Below, one piece after another: positions 11,611 through 22,511 of a DNA stretch of 64,000 nucleotides. Source of the stretch: Toxorhynchites rutilus septentrionalis (taxonomy: Eukaryota > Arthropoda > Insecta > Diptera > Culicidae); assembly GCF_029784135.1 (NCBI RefSeq), contig NC_073745.1, forward strand, positions 159,043,335 through 159,107,334, given 5' to 3'. How positions within the stretch are numbered: position 1 is the stretch's first letter; every line of letters starts with the position of its first letter. The notes beneath the pieces are model-generated. The model saw nothing but the letters and a program-made list of their open reading frames with translations, did no database searches and was not told the origin of the DNA. The position numbers and the translations under genes are program-made.

Positions 11611-11753
11611 CTCACCACACGAAACCAACTCGCGATGCTATGCAAATACCGCACAAAATGAAACTGGTTGAACACAGTCCGTATGAAGAGTCTTGTTAGA
11701 GCGAACCGAACTGAGCAACGGCCGATTTCCGAATGATGATGGCTTTCGCTATA

Positions 11754-12477
11754 GTAGAGCGGGACTATATAAGGCCGTTTTATATTATCCAGCACGTAGC
11801 GTAAACGGCACGTACCGACACGGGCACAAATACATGATGTATTCATATTATCAGGCAAAGCAATTTCTCTGTACGGACCGGCAGCGCAGACGGAGCGGAG
11901 AAAATTTTTTTCGGAGCGGGAGAGTAAATTCGCGTTGACGATATTGAGCCAAGCGTAGCTACTGGTGATTGAACTGATGTCGTACCGAAGAGCGACGAAC
12001 GCACCCATACTACGAACTTCGACGTTTGATTTGTATGTATGGTGCTACTCGCCCGTGTAGTTCGTGCCCGGCACCGGCAAAATATTCTTTTCGAGAATTC
12101 CTTCATGCATTTGTCTGAAACGTGCTGTGTATGGCTGGAGCCGTTCCGCTATATATACACATACACATTTGAAACAAACGCAATAATATTTGTCTTGTAT
12201 GAAACGTGCCGTGCCGCTTACGCTACGTGCGTGATAATATAATATTACCTATATGCGGTTCAAACTTGTATGCAGGTTTCGAAAATGGTTTGCTATGTTT
12301 GATACAGCTCGAATATGCAAACAACAGTCTTCGTTCCTTTCTTGGTTTAATCATTTAGTGTAACACAAGTGATTACTGTCATTCACACAAGTATCTGAAT
12401 GATCCTCTCATATTTGGTTATATGTTCGTGAGAGGTTACTTGCATGACACATTGTGTATCATTCGATTTTGATCGAA
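11754..12477. other. No gene recognised
   Basis: About 720 bp between the Jockey-clade insertion site and an R1-like remnant. Short frames on both strands show no domain. Confidence 0.4.
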
Positions 12478-13860
12478 ATCCAAACACTGCAGTTAGCGCT
12501 GTTAAATGCATTCCTCACGTCGATCGTTACTACTGCGCAGTGTTGGTCATCCCTCCGCTTTTGTTTGGACGACTTCTCAGCTTTTCCGATCACTGTCCGG
12601 AAGGTGTCAATAGTAGACCTGCCTTTCCGGAAACCGAACTGATTTTTTGACAGACTCTGTCAGACTGGTCACTCTCCGTACATTTCGTCATTCAGTGTAG
12701 TTTTCCGAGCGTATGCAGCAAGCATATAGGCCTATATGATGTTGGTACTCCCGGGGGTTTCCTGGTTTCGGCAGCAACACTTACTTTTGTAATATCATCC
12801 ATTGTCTAGGAAAGTAACCATCATCCCGACATTTCTGTAACATTGTCCTGAAAATGTCCGGGAACGTCAGTATTGCCACTTTCAAGGCCACATTGGGGAT
12901 TCCGTCGGGGCCGGACGCCTTCTTCGCCTGCAGTGTTTTCGCCATTGCTACCAGTTCCTCGTCGGAGACTCGTGAACGTATAGCAGCATTCTCTTCATAC
13001 GGCGTGGGTGGCCAAGTCGTTGGATCATTCCTCGGGAAGAATCCCTCCACAATGACCTTCTTCTTCTCAGGATACGATTCGACGGGCATCACTGGACCTC
13101 TGATCCTCGCCATCACAACACGATAAGCATCGCCCCGGTAAGCTGGACGTCGTATATTCTTAGGGTCGAATTTCCTCGGCATGGTAGTGTCGCATGCTTT
13201 CACCAGAAAATCTACCAGATTTCCCGCGTTCCAGTCTAAAGCTCTGCTATCTAGACAAAGTGCTTCAACGAAAAGGTGCTTGTCGAAAGCTTTCGTCTTC
13301 CACTTCCGCTCACTGCTGGTTGTCCTACGTACTATCACGTGGTTTCGTTGACCGATTCTATACCGAATCGCCTGGTGGTTACTATATGTATACGATTCGC
13401 ACACTTTCCACTCCGTGTCCGCCATCAACGACGGACTGCAGAAGGTGACGTCGATGATAGATTTGCCGGCATCTTTCCAGAAGGTGGTGATACCTTCATT
13501 GAGTAGCGTCACTTCCAACTTTGCGAGACCTTCCAGTAGACTGTACCCTCTTACGTTGGTACATCTACTTCCCCACTCCACCTCCCAAGCGATGAAGTCA
13601 CCTCCAACGACGATCGGTTTCCTACCGATTAGTTCTGCGGTCATCACGTCTAGCATCTGGTCGAACTGCTCGTTTGTTCATCTCGAGGTTGCATAGCAAC
13701 TGCACACGAAGATTCCATTAATTTTGGCGATAATGAAACCTTCATTTAAGCCTCCAACCATTTCCTGGATAGGATCACTTGTATTGCAGCCATCTCGAAT
13801 CTATCCGTCACCCAATTTCCGTTATCGCGGGGTTCTCGATACGATTCAGCTACGATTGTA
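12478..13860 (-). pseudogene. R1-clade ORF2 remnant (endonuclease to mid-RT)
   Basis: Minus-strand R1-type fragment. From 13860 down it reads DVTIVAESYREPRDNGNWV, then after a frameshift GLNEGFIIAKINGIFVC and, following a stop, GRKPIVVGGDFIAWEVEWGS, the endonuclease core. The endonuclease end (SNHQAIRYR) is followed by a deletion joining RRPAYRGD to AYRVVMARIRGPVMP. RT then runs through KKASGPDGIPNVALK, and after a frame change VLLPKPGNPPGVPTSYRP, then QFGFRKGRSTIDTFRTVIG and VVTIDVRNAFNSAN, where it breaks off. The YxDD region is absent. Several frameshifts, a stop and an internal deletion make it dead. Confidence 0.85.
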
Positions 13861-13884
13861 ACATCGTATTATGATTCTGTTGTT

Positions 13885-14715
13885 GACTGCCACAACAGTT
13901 GCTGAGCTGTGTTGCATTGGTTGAGGTTTATCTGGATTACCTCCATCACTGCGAATCTGCCAACGCCTTCTTGTACGAGGGACACTTCTTACAAGCGTTT
14001 TGTACAGGAAACATTTCGCACGATTGCTAAGTCCGTTTGACCTCAAGTGTCTGTGGAGATCATAGTAGGTACAACTCCCATCGATAGTGCGTCTCCTGAT
14101 CTCCCATTCAACCAAGGTAGACAAATTGATCCACTACCTCGATCTCATCTCTGTCGATCACTACACTACTGCCTAATTGGGCCCTGTCGTGCTCAGATCC
14201 GGAAGCCAGCATGCATTTGGTTTTAATCGCATTAATTTTCGCTCCAACGCTCTCTGTTTCGTACTTAAGTCTGGTGTTATGTTCAGCTACCGTCTCAAAT
14301 GTTTTCCGAACATTGTTCACGTCATTAGCGAAGCAAAAGAATTGACTTGATCTGTTGAAAATTTTGCCACGCAAGTTGAGCGTGTCTCACCACATAAAAC
14401 CCTCTAGCGCAAAAATGAATGCAAGTAAGAGAAGCCATCACATTGGGGAACTCGATTGAACCAAATAATCACTCCGATATTCGCACACAGCACTGTATTC
14501 TATCCATCGTAGCCATTTTTGTCAGCTTCACAGAAAAGAGGTTTTCGCTCATAATTCACCATAGCTCTTCTCGTGTTATTGAATCATGTGCGGCTTTGAA
14601 GTCGATGAATAGTTGGTGGGTAGAGATTCTGTACTCCTGGAATTTATGGAAGATCTGCCGTCAGGTGAAGATTTCCTCGGTAAAAGACCGACCTTCCATG
14701 AAACCGGCCTAATAA
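13885..14715 (-). pseudogene. RTE-like reverse transcriptase remnant
   Basis: Minus-strand RT of the type usually seen in RTE-like elements. From about 14700 down, in shifting frames: STHQLFIDFKAAHDSITREE, then FANDVNNVRKTFETVAEHN (catalytic FADD reads FAND). It continues with ETESVGAKINAIKTKCMLAS and DRDEIEVVDQFVYLG. After a frame change come WEIRRRTIDGSCTYYDLHRH and AKCFLYKTLVRSV. At least three frame changes and the altered catalytic site mark it as inactive. It directly abuts the R1-like remnant in the same orientation, so the two form a chance composite. Clade assignment is tentative; the RT identity is firm. Confidence 0.75.
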
Positions 14716-17700
14716 CTTCCCACCAATCTGTTTGTTCGTGGCGATAGACGACGGAAAATAATTTAGAAAAGTGCTTTTGGTTTTACAAAATTCACGCTCT
14801 TCTTCTTTTAGAGTAATGAACGCTCCGACGCGCACGGTGTCGATTTGCGGTCATTTGTTGTTATTTTACCTCGCACGATGAAGGAGTATCGCGACGTCGT
14901 AGTAAAGTTGTTTGCGAGAAGTGAGTGACCCGGCGACATATTCCGGCGGTTGAAATCTCACGAGGCGAAGCGGAATTTCATCTATCCGGAAGACCGCAGC
15001 TGTCCTGGATGTGTTGATCGGGACTGCCCACTTAAACATTACGCTGTTGACAGCTGGTTGCGTGGATGCTGTCTGAAAATCGGTACCTTGTGTAAATACT
15101 TCGTCCGCTCTATTCAGTATCCCTTCGTCCACGCGGATCTTGGGCCTGCTTTTCTGCTCTTTTCAATCCGTCCTCTTGTTATTTCCAAGCTTACCTCCTT
15201 TTTTCCCACAGTCGTCATCCCACTTTCTTGAATCAAGGTTCTTCGAATCATCTAGGTACATTCATTTCAAAGGTTAAGGTTGTTCATATACAAGGTGCAC
15301 TTTATTATAGTATAGAACCCTACACCTTGCTGGTGGTATCAAATCTGAAGCAACAAAAATATCGAAAAAATGAGATATAAAAAATGACTATGTAACGCTC
15401 TAGATAACTACCAGCTATAAACATAATTTCGAGAAAAGGTATTTCGTACAGCAATACTATATTTCTTGAAGTGACCTCATACCTTCGGCTGTAACAAATA
15501 TAGGAAAATCATTTTAGAATATTATTGCTGAGAGCATAAACTTCCCAAAAAATGCAAAAAAAAATCGATTTTTTCGACTTTCCCGACCGTGGTTCTTCTT
15601 GAAGGCAATGTGACGTTCTACGACGGATGACATAATCTGATTACAGGAACCAAACAAAAAAAAATCGACAATTCGTAATAGTTCAACAAGATTCAATTGA
15701 GCTGAGTAACTTTTTTCTATATTTTATTCTTTGAATTTCAAAAAATTAAATACATAGATTTTTAATTTGAAAAAAAAGATCGATTTACACGCATTCTTGT
15801 TCGACCCAATTTCGGTCGCAACGTCCTTCAGAAATGCTTCATTTCTTTTGCAGCGAATGCATCAGGTTGAACTGAGAACAGCCTTTCATCAAACGCGCAT
15901 AATGTGGATGACATCCCCCCTTTAGCTGTGACATGTACACATTTATTCGCTTTATCTATTGAAGCTACTTGAATTAATTATGCACCACGAGGGAGAAGTA
16001 TAAATAAATAATGGACCCATTATATTGATTTAGTATTGATGCTTTCAAAGGAAGCAATGTAAAGGAAACAGAAGTGGTTTCATGATAAAGGGAACAGTTG
16101 TAATGAAAATTATTCGAGTATCCTGAATTACCTAGCGTATTGACCCTGTGACTCTCGGCTTTGAAAAGTTAATAAATCAATAAGCGACGGCTCTTGCCGC
16201 ATAATTTTGCACAAAGATGTGAGTTCCTGATGGTTTTTAGAAGAGCGTGAAATTAAAAATAAACTGAAGCAACAAGCATATCTACCAAAAAGTGAGGGCG
16301 ATATTAGCAACAGGACAATCCAGACATGCTGTTAATAATTAATCTTAATTTCAACAACGACTTGCTAGCAGCAAGCAAGAAATTGACTGTTCCTGCCGAA
16401 CCAGCGGTCCGTTTGTTCGAAGTTTGTTTTTCTTAGCGGTCTTATGACTGGATACATTATGAGAGGAAAATATATTTAACTTCCAGGCACTTCATATCCT
16501 TTCCTCCGTCATTTATAATCATTAACTCGACAAAGTCACTGTAAGAATGGACTATTTTGCCGAAGGAAATACGAAATCATGAGGAAAACAATCATAAATA
16601 ATTGCATGTGAAAGCTCATGTCAACGCATACAGCTGAAAATTTGCCATCATTTCAATCCCGTGGAGTTTGGAGTGTAAGTCCATAAATAATCAAATATTA
16701 TTTATGTGAATATGAAAAAAAAAACCACAACACTTTGCGCCTCTGTTATGTGATTTGTAGTTTTTAATTTGTATTGATTTTGTTTCACTATGCCCTTCGA
16801 CAAATTTCAATTATAACTTTCATTTGAGAATGACAAAAACAACATGTGATAAATGAAGATTGTCCTATTGTCATTCCCCAATGGCTTTCCAAAAACATGA
16901 ATCGAGCCAGAACTTACTGCTTCAACGTATCAAATTCAATATAACTAACATCCAGTAAACAGTGTGTTGTGCTTTATTGTCTCTATCCAAGAATTACATT
17001 CAATCAGACAGATTCTACTTGGTGCGTGCAATGTACACGAAAGCAAGAAATCCTCTGTCAACAGAAATTAATTTATTCAAATTCCGGGCCACACGATGCA
17101 ATAAACGTTCATCAACCAGCTGCCAGAGCAGATTCCCTGCGGTCGACGTTTTACGTTGCCTGGAGCAAACATTCTCTCCGGAGGACGTTAGGTTGGTTTA
17201 CCCCCTTGCAAACGATCAATGATAGGGACTATTTCTGTGGAGAACGTTTACCTACATACATACATGCTATGTGCTCCTGTATGCCTTTGTGGCTTTCGTG
17301 GCGTCATGGCGTCGAGCTCCAGGGAAAGTAGAAAACAGAATATGTTGTGTAGGTTTGCTCGAATCTTTAAGTATAATGCTAATGTTTATAGACAGCACGT
17401 TCAGGAACCACTTAGTCGCTCGTTTGCGGCTTTTACGGCCAGAGACCTGCGACAAATTAACTGGTGAAATTTGAAAACCACAGAAATTAAAGTAATGCAA
17501 TAAATTTCCCGGTTAAGCAGTAATAACATTTAGGAGGTTGTAGATTGGCTGATGTTGTACAAACCAGTGAGGAACAAATGATTCAAATTTTGAAATTTTG
17601 AAACAGTTAGACAGATAGTAGCCCTCCATCTTCAATCTTCCTCAAGATTTCCAGAACCCTCGACCACCATGAAATCCACTTTTTTTGAATTATTTATATA

Positions 17701-17860
17701 TTTGATTTTTATTCATGTAACTTAAGGAAATAAATTCTTTTCAAGGACGTTACACTGTGGTGAGATACTCTGATAAAAAATAACATTTCATCAAAAACTA
17801 CTTTTCACTTTTTTGGTAAATCTGATGAAACGAGATTCGAGTTGTTTAGCTGTGGGGCTT
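14716..17860. other. No gene recognised (3.1 kb)
   Basis: Long AT-rich stretch. A minus-strand frame at 14866-15132 (88 codons) and overlapping plus-strand frames near 16962-17474 show no domain I recognise. No terminal repeats, RNA genes or tandem arrays were apparent by eye. Confidence 0.4.
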
Positions 17861-17990
17861 CCCAACCTTATTCGTACACCGACTTGGGCAGTATGGCCCA
17901 ATATTCGATTGGTTGTGTTTGGGGTACTTTTGGGGGATTGTCTCCTTTACTAGGTCTGGCCAGAACACAATATCTTCATTCTTATAGTGC
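17861..17990 (-). pseudogene. Mariner-type (WPDL..PIEYW) transposase fragment
   Basis: The minus strand reads NEDIVFWPDLVK, the second catalytic Asp region of a mariner-like DDE transposase. After a short deletion and frame change it continues PIEYWAILPKSVYE and GWEA around the catalytic Glu. The spacing is far too short for a working DDE core, so this is a collapsed fragment. It is of the Asp-Asp-Glu type rather than the DD34D type beside it. Confidence 0.6.
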
Positions 17991-18051
17991 TTTTTTGGCA
18001 TTTTTTGCCAAACAGTGTAATCACCACCGATTTCGGATGTAAAATCTCAGA

Positions 18052-18445
18052 GCTTTAAGTAGGTCAAAAGAATTGAAAATGGTGATTTTGACGTGACAAA
18101 AAGAAAATCTCCGAAAAATTTCGAGGATTTTTGGATGAAGATGACACTCAAATTCAACAATTACGAAATGTACAGTCTAGCCAAGCTTAAGCTCAAGCGC
18201 AAGATGACACTCAAACGCAGCTACAACTCGCGGATCAATTGAATGTGACTCGAGAAAACCTCTCCATACATTTGGAGGTTCTTGTAAAGATCAACAAGAT
18301 CGGTATATGGTTCCACATTAACTGAACGAAAATCAGCAGAACAACCGAAATCACATGTGAAATCAGCTACAAAAGGAAGTAATTTCTCTATCAGATCGTG
18401 ACTGGCGACGAAAAGTGAATTTACTTCGAGAATCCTAAGCGTCTC
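18052..18445 (+). pseudogene. Mariner (DD34D-type) transposase fragment
   Basis: The plus strand reads NGDFDVTKRKSPKNFEDF, then a partly duplicated DEDDTQ block. It continues with LADQLNVTRENLSIHLEVL, KINKIGIWFHIN and finally IVTGDEKWIYFENPKR, the first catalytic Asp region of mariner transposases. Stops and frame changes are frequent. The downstream catalytic residues are missing because unrelated GC-rich sequence begins at about 18450. Confidence 0.75.
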
Positions 18446-19804
18446 AAGGTAGGTTGTGGCTATCTACTGTGTCTTTCCGGAAAAGCTCAGTAGCAAGAGA
18501 CCCCTCGGACTGGGTCTCAGGGTCGGCTTACTACTGGGTAATTGGAGGGGCTTCGCGATCAAAACAAAAAGAGTATTCCCACCTTCTTCTCAAATACTTT
18601 TGGTTTTATTTCCTGACGGTTCTGGTTATCCTTTGGCGGCGAGAGAGAGGCGGATGGCGGACGCGACTGTGGTTGGTTGTTCTGCTGCAAACCAGGCGGC
18701 GCCGGAGTCCACGGCAAGACGGCACGTGGAGAGTTGACCGTAGTCTTCCCTCTTTGACGGCAATCGACAGGCCCAGGATGAAACCGGAGTGACACTGCCG
18801 AGAGGGGCCCTCCTTTATGATTATGGCCAACCTGGCCAGAGGGTGGTTCTTCACGCTAGTCCTTTACGGTTAGGCGTAGTGGTGGTTCACTAGGCCGCAT
18901 GGTGCGCCGGTCAACCGGGAGTTCGTCGAGGAAACTCAGTCCAAACTATTCGACCAAACTCTTGGACAAACGTCCGTCACACACCACGCCTGAATCCAAA
19001 AAACCCCGTCTTTGATGGCAGATTCTTCCTCGATCCTTCTCATTCCATTTTGCGTGGTACAGCGTCCATTTTATATGCGCTATCGCCAACCCTGTCTCGC
19101 AATTCTTGCCGTATCCTGCCATACTGACTCGCCACTATTTTCCCTCAATTACATTACAGATACACACATCAATTGTATTTACTTCCCTACTTTACAAAAA
19201 ATATTCCCTACTAACAAAAGTTCACAAAAAGGTGATGTTCGCCGAAACAGCCCCTCAAAAACGATACTTACGCACCATCACCCACTAACGGCTAAACCCT
19301 AAACTACAACTGTCAGAGGTGATGATAAGCGAGGAAGAGGAATGAGAAAGAAGAGTTAAACGAAGAATTGTAAACAATATATATATTTCTAAATCTGAAC
19401 GATTAGGGGACGAGACTAGAAAACTTTGCTAAAATAAATACTTTTTGGATTCTTTAATTTGTTACTACAATCGGAGACTAAATTGTAAGTTGTTCCGATG
19501 CATTATTGTGAACCTTTATTTCATGAATTAAATTGTAGCTTGAAGCTGATTAACACTCGGAAAAGAGCTGTTTTTATTCGCTGGGAGAACTCCGATAAAT
19601 CTGTCTCAACAGGTGACAACACTATTTGAACATCAACAATCAATAAAAAAAAATTAACAATATTGTTGCAATATCGGTTGCACGACCTAATAGTTATTGA
19701 TGGAAGACAATACTCCGTATTTGGTGGGATCAGAAAAGTTCGATCAACTATGAGTTAATCAAACCTGGCGAAACCATTAATACTGACCAAAAGTACTGAA
19801 CAAA
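18446..19804. other. Unassigned region with a GC-rich island
   Basis: From about 18450 to 19020 the sequence is clearly more GC-rich than its surroundings and starts abruptly after the mariner fragment. Overlapping short frames exist in both directions (for example 18454-18792 plus and 18606-18854 minus), but none shows a domain. It may be an untranslated leader of an unidentified retroelement. 19020-19804 is ordinary AT-rich sequence. Confidence 0.4.
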
Positions 19805-19870
19805 ATATACAGGAGCGTTGTGCCCGAGGCACGACCCCACAGTTGACGTAGGATTACGTTAGGCTATCTA
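19805..19870 (+). repeat. Solo end related to the chimeric A/B/C elements
   Basis: Compared with the low-coordinate ends of A and B, this stretch keeps the order GTTGTG..C.AG.(C/T)ACGACC, CA.T(or G)TTGACGTAG and .TACG. For example, GAGCGTTGTGCCCGAGGCAC here corresponds to GAGGTTGTGTCCAAGATAC in B. I could not find a matching opposite end nearby, so it is probably a fragment of an older relative. Confidence 0.55.
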
Positions 19871-20260
19871 ATAATTTGAGGTCATTTAGTTCAATTGTTA
19901 GGTATTGTTTGTTCACTGCACCAATGTTACAATCGAGCGATGATGAAGAAAGGATGATGATTGGTCGTTATATGATGCATATCAAGATAAAAGATGCCGA
20001 AGTAGAATAAGATATGTTGCTCTTTGTGGCCCCGAACGCGATGGCTCCAGCGCTCTGTATGGATGAAATAATAAAAGTATGAATGCATGGGTGAATTCCA
20101 GTCTCATCCTTTCTCGGTGGCATTTAATTTTTTCGACATCAGTGTTAGAATGCTGTTTCAGCTTTGTTGCACGCTCACGGGATCGGTGCTTATAGTACGT
20201 GGTCATATACACAGTGCATTCGAAAAGTACCGGGACTATTTTTTAAAACAAAGAAAAAAA

Positions 20261-22295
20261 TTATAGAAGGTTGTGTCTAAGTTACGACCGCATTGTTGAC
20301 GTAGAACTACGCTGTTATTTTATATAAGTCGCTTGTTTATACCTTCGGATGTTATTCTATAATGCTGTGAAATTTTTCGAAACAACTGCTTAGTAGAATA
20401 ATCTCTGAAATAGTTTTTTCATTGTAGAATCAGTTGACGATAATTGATTGATGATTCCTTCTTGCCCTCGTCAAACAATAAACTAGCTGATCGTATGTCG
20501 CAATTTATTTCATGTCAATGCATTGAAAATTCACCTCGAACGCTATTCCAGTGGCCTTCTTCGCAATTGACATAGACTCGGCAACAGTCGACTATATACA
20601 TGTTACACCAGCACCATTATTCCACATCTCATAACTACATCAATATATCTTTGGCGCCGCATGGAAACAACAACAATGACAACACTTGCAAGTATCAAAT
20701 ATCATGCTACATGTTATTTAGTATTGCCTCAAAGGAATCGCACCTCTAGGCATCGTTCGTACAACGTAAACCAAGCACCAAACAAGCGTTTGCCATAGCA
20801 TACATATAAAGCCATACATTGGTGGCTTGAAACTACTAGGAATATAAAACACTTCTCATCATTTTGCGCTATTCTAAAAAAAACGCTTCTGTCAATATTA
20901 CTGGCCTCGAAAAAAGTTGCATTACTTTCTCATGCTCGAAAGAAGCGCAGCTGTAACCCTTAGTGGAGGAAGTTTTGTTACTAGCAAACGAAACCTAATC
21001 ACATAAAAAATTCCAGAAAGAAATTTACTTTGTTGGTGACTAATCAAGCGAAATAAACTCTTTTTGTTAATATCAACAACCTCGAAAACAGTACCAAAGT
21101 TTCATTATGATCAATATTAGCGTAAATGCAATCCTAGTTGAAGGCAATTTTGCGACTGGCACGCGAACCTAAATAACTTAAAACATTCCTGTAAGACATT
21201 CAAGATGCTTGGTATACCCCAAATTAATTTTTATAGCACAACCTTAACGCCTGCTTCGCCATAACGTCAGTTTAATGCATTGATGCATTCTCAAAGGCAC
21301 CAAAGAAGCCCTTATGATGACGAAAAAGAAACAATGTTAACTGCTTGGTAAAAGACTGAATTATGCCACTCAGCTTGTACTCTGCTGTAACACCCATCGA
21401 TGCGAATTCGCTGATGAGTTTGTCAAGAGCGACCGCCTTCACCACCAGCGGGGGCAGCTTGATTTTGGTTGCTGCCTGGGTAACGGCGTTCACATTTTCG
21501 ACCGAGGCGCCGAAATCGCCTACTTCGCTGTTGTTCGATGCGGTGTCACACTCGCGAAGGCTCGGTTCAATGCGAGCGCTTTTCACTGCACCAATATCGC
21601 GTGCATTATTAGATGACGCTTGCCTCGAAATTTCATTGCCCCTGGCAATGCGTTCGTTTTTTGCAGGGCTCGAGCCTGCCTTCCTCTTCTTCTTGATCGT
21701 CACACACTACGCGAAGCGTCCAATATATGACGCGGGAAGAAAAACACACGATTCGAATAACGAATAACGAACAGAAAAAGCAAACGATGAAATCCAAGTT
21801 GGATTACCACTGGTGGGGTCCAATCGTAGATCGAAGCGCAGCGAAAGCAAAGTGATCTAGATTGCTCAACAGTCCGATGCCGAATTAAAGTTTGCCTCAG
21901 CGAGATCCACTGTTTATACTCTAGGCAAGTATTCCCCTTCATTCTTCTACTTTTCCTTTGTTCACGGAGACTTCAAATCCTACGATTTCCCCTTCGTTGG
22001 TCGTCGATAAGTTGCTCGTTATTGACAGTTCTGTTCGGAAAAGCACACAAATGGACAAAACAAATGTATGGGAAACGGAAACGTTTGAAGTTTTCATGAA
22101 TTTTTACCATTTACAAACCAGGGGATTCTAATGTATAGCATATTAAACAAATCTTAGGGAATTTACGAGTCGTTCAGTATGTAAATCGCCAAAATCCGTT
22201 CGTGACAAAAATAGTTATTAACGTTAACTTTATTTCATAAAAACGTGACCTGTTTTATGATTTGGCACCCTTAATGAAAGACGTAGTTCTACGTC
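20261..22295 (-). mobile_element. Chimeric element A (captured Jockey-type ORF1 5' end)
   Basis: A 2.0-kb element. Read on the minus strand it starts with the palindrome GACGTAGAACTACGTC (22295 down) and ends GACACAACCTTCTATAA (to 20261). It contains a 5' segment with TCATTCGGCATCGGACTG-like sequence resembling the first bases of the Jockey-clade element at 11739 (its copy here begins ATTCGGCATCGG). A 143-codon ORF (21703-21272) and about 1 kb of non-coding sequence follow. It sits in a T-rich stretch of the mariner 3' UTR. B and C share the same order of parts. Confidence 0.8.
21272..21703 (-). CDS. Captured Jockey-type ORF1 N-terminus in element A
   Basis: An uninterrupted 143-codon frame begins MTIKKKRKAGSSPAKNERIA. 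It contains ATKIKLPPLVVKAVALDKLI and SEFASMGVTAEYKLSG. It aligns with the ORF1 N-terminus of the Jockey-clade element at 11.6 kb (VTKVKLPPIVVKTVPLQTLI, FASIGVAAEYKL), including the KKKRKA start. The homology stops at YKLSG; the last ~25 residues are unrelated sequence read through. Zinc knuckles are absent. The product would be a basic, Lys/Arg-rich gag fragment of unknown function. Whether it is translated is unknown. Confidence 0.65.
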   Translation of the reverse strand: MTIKKKRKAGSSPAKNERIARGNEISRQASSNNARDIGAVKSARIEPSLRECDTASNNSEVGDFGASVENVNAVTQAATKIKLPPLVVKAVALDKLISEFASMGVTAEYKLSGIIQSFTKQLTLFLFRHHKGFFGAFENASMH

Positions 22296-22511
22296 AAAAC
22301 GAGATACTCAAAAGATTATATATTCGTTTTCTACATATAGGCCTTCTCTCTCCACACAAATTTTTGAGCGTTAGTAAAGGTGTCTGAAGGCGCGTTTAAA
22401 CTGCTCAGTCGGTATGGAGTTCATAATACGCGTCACATTTCGTTGAATGTCTGGAACATCGTCAAAACGGTCCCAATTCATGGCGTTCTTTAGCTCGGGA
22501 AACAAAAAAAA

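Larger units (their letters stand above)
7547..11739 (-). mobile_element. Nearly full-length Jockey-clade non-LTR retrotransposon
   Basis: A 4193-bp element on the minus strand, delimited by a 14-bp target duplication TGGCTTTCGCTATA at 7533-7546 and 11740-11753. Its 3' end (low coordinates) terminates in an A-tail, seen as T's at 7547-7556. Its 5' end begins TCATCATTCGGAAATCGGCC (reading down from 11739). A ~130-nt 5' UTR precedes the ORF1 ATG at 11610-11608. ORF1 and ORF2 overlap. The intact 5' end and matching flanks show this is a complete insertion, not a 5' truncation. A handful of frameshifts, one stop and one small deletion separate it from a working copy. The Aedes Juan/JAM elements belong to this clade, but I cannot assign the family. 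Confidence 0.92.

Noticed and set aside
14866..15132. 88-codon minus-strand frame next to the RTE-like remnant
   Set aside because: No recognisable motif; it could be decayed element sequence but cannot be supported.
18454..18854. Overlapping 78-112 codon frames on both strands
   Set aside because: GC-rich sequence keeps several frames open at once; no domain in any of them.
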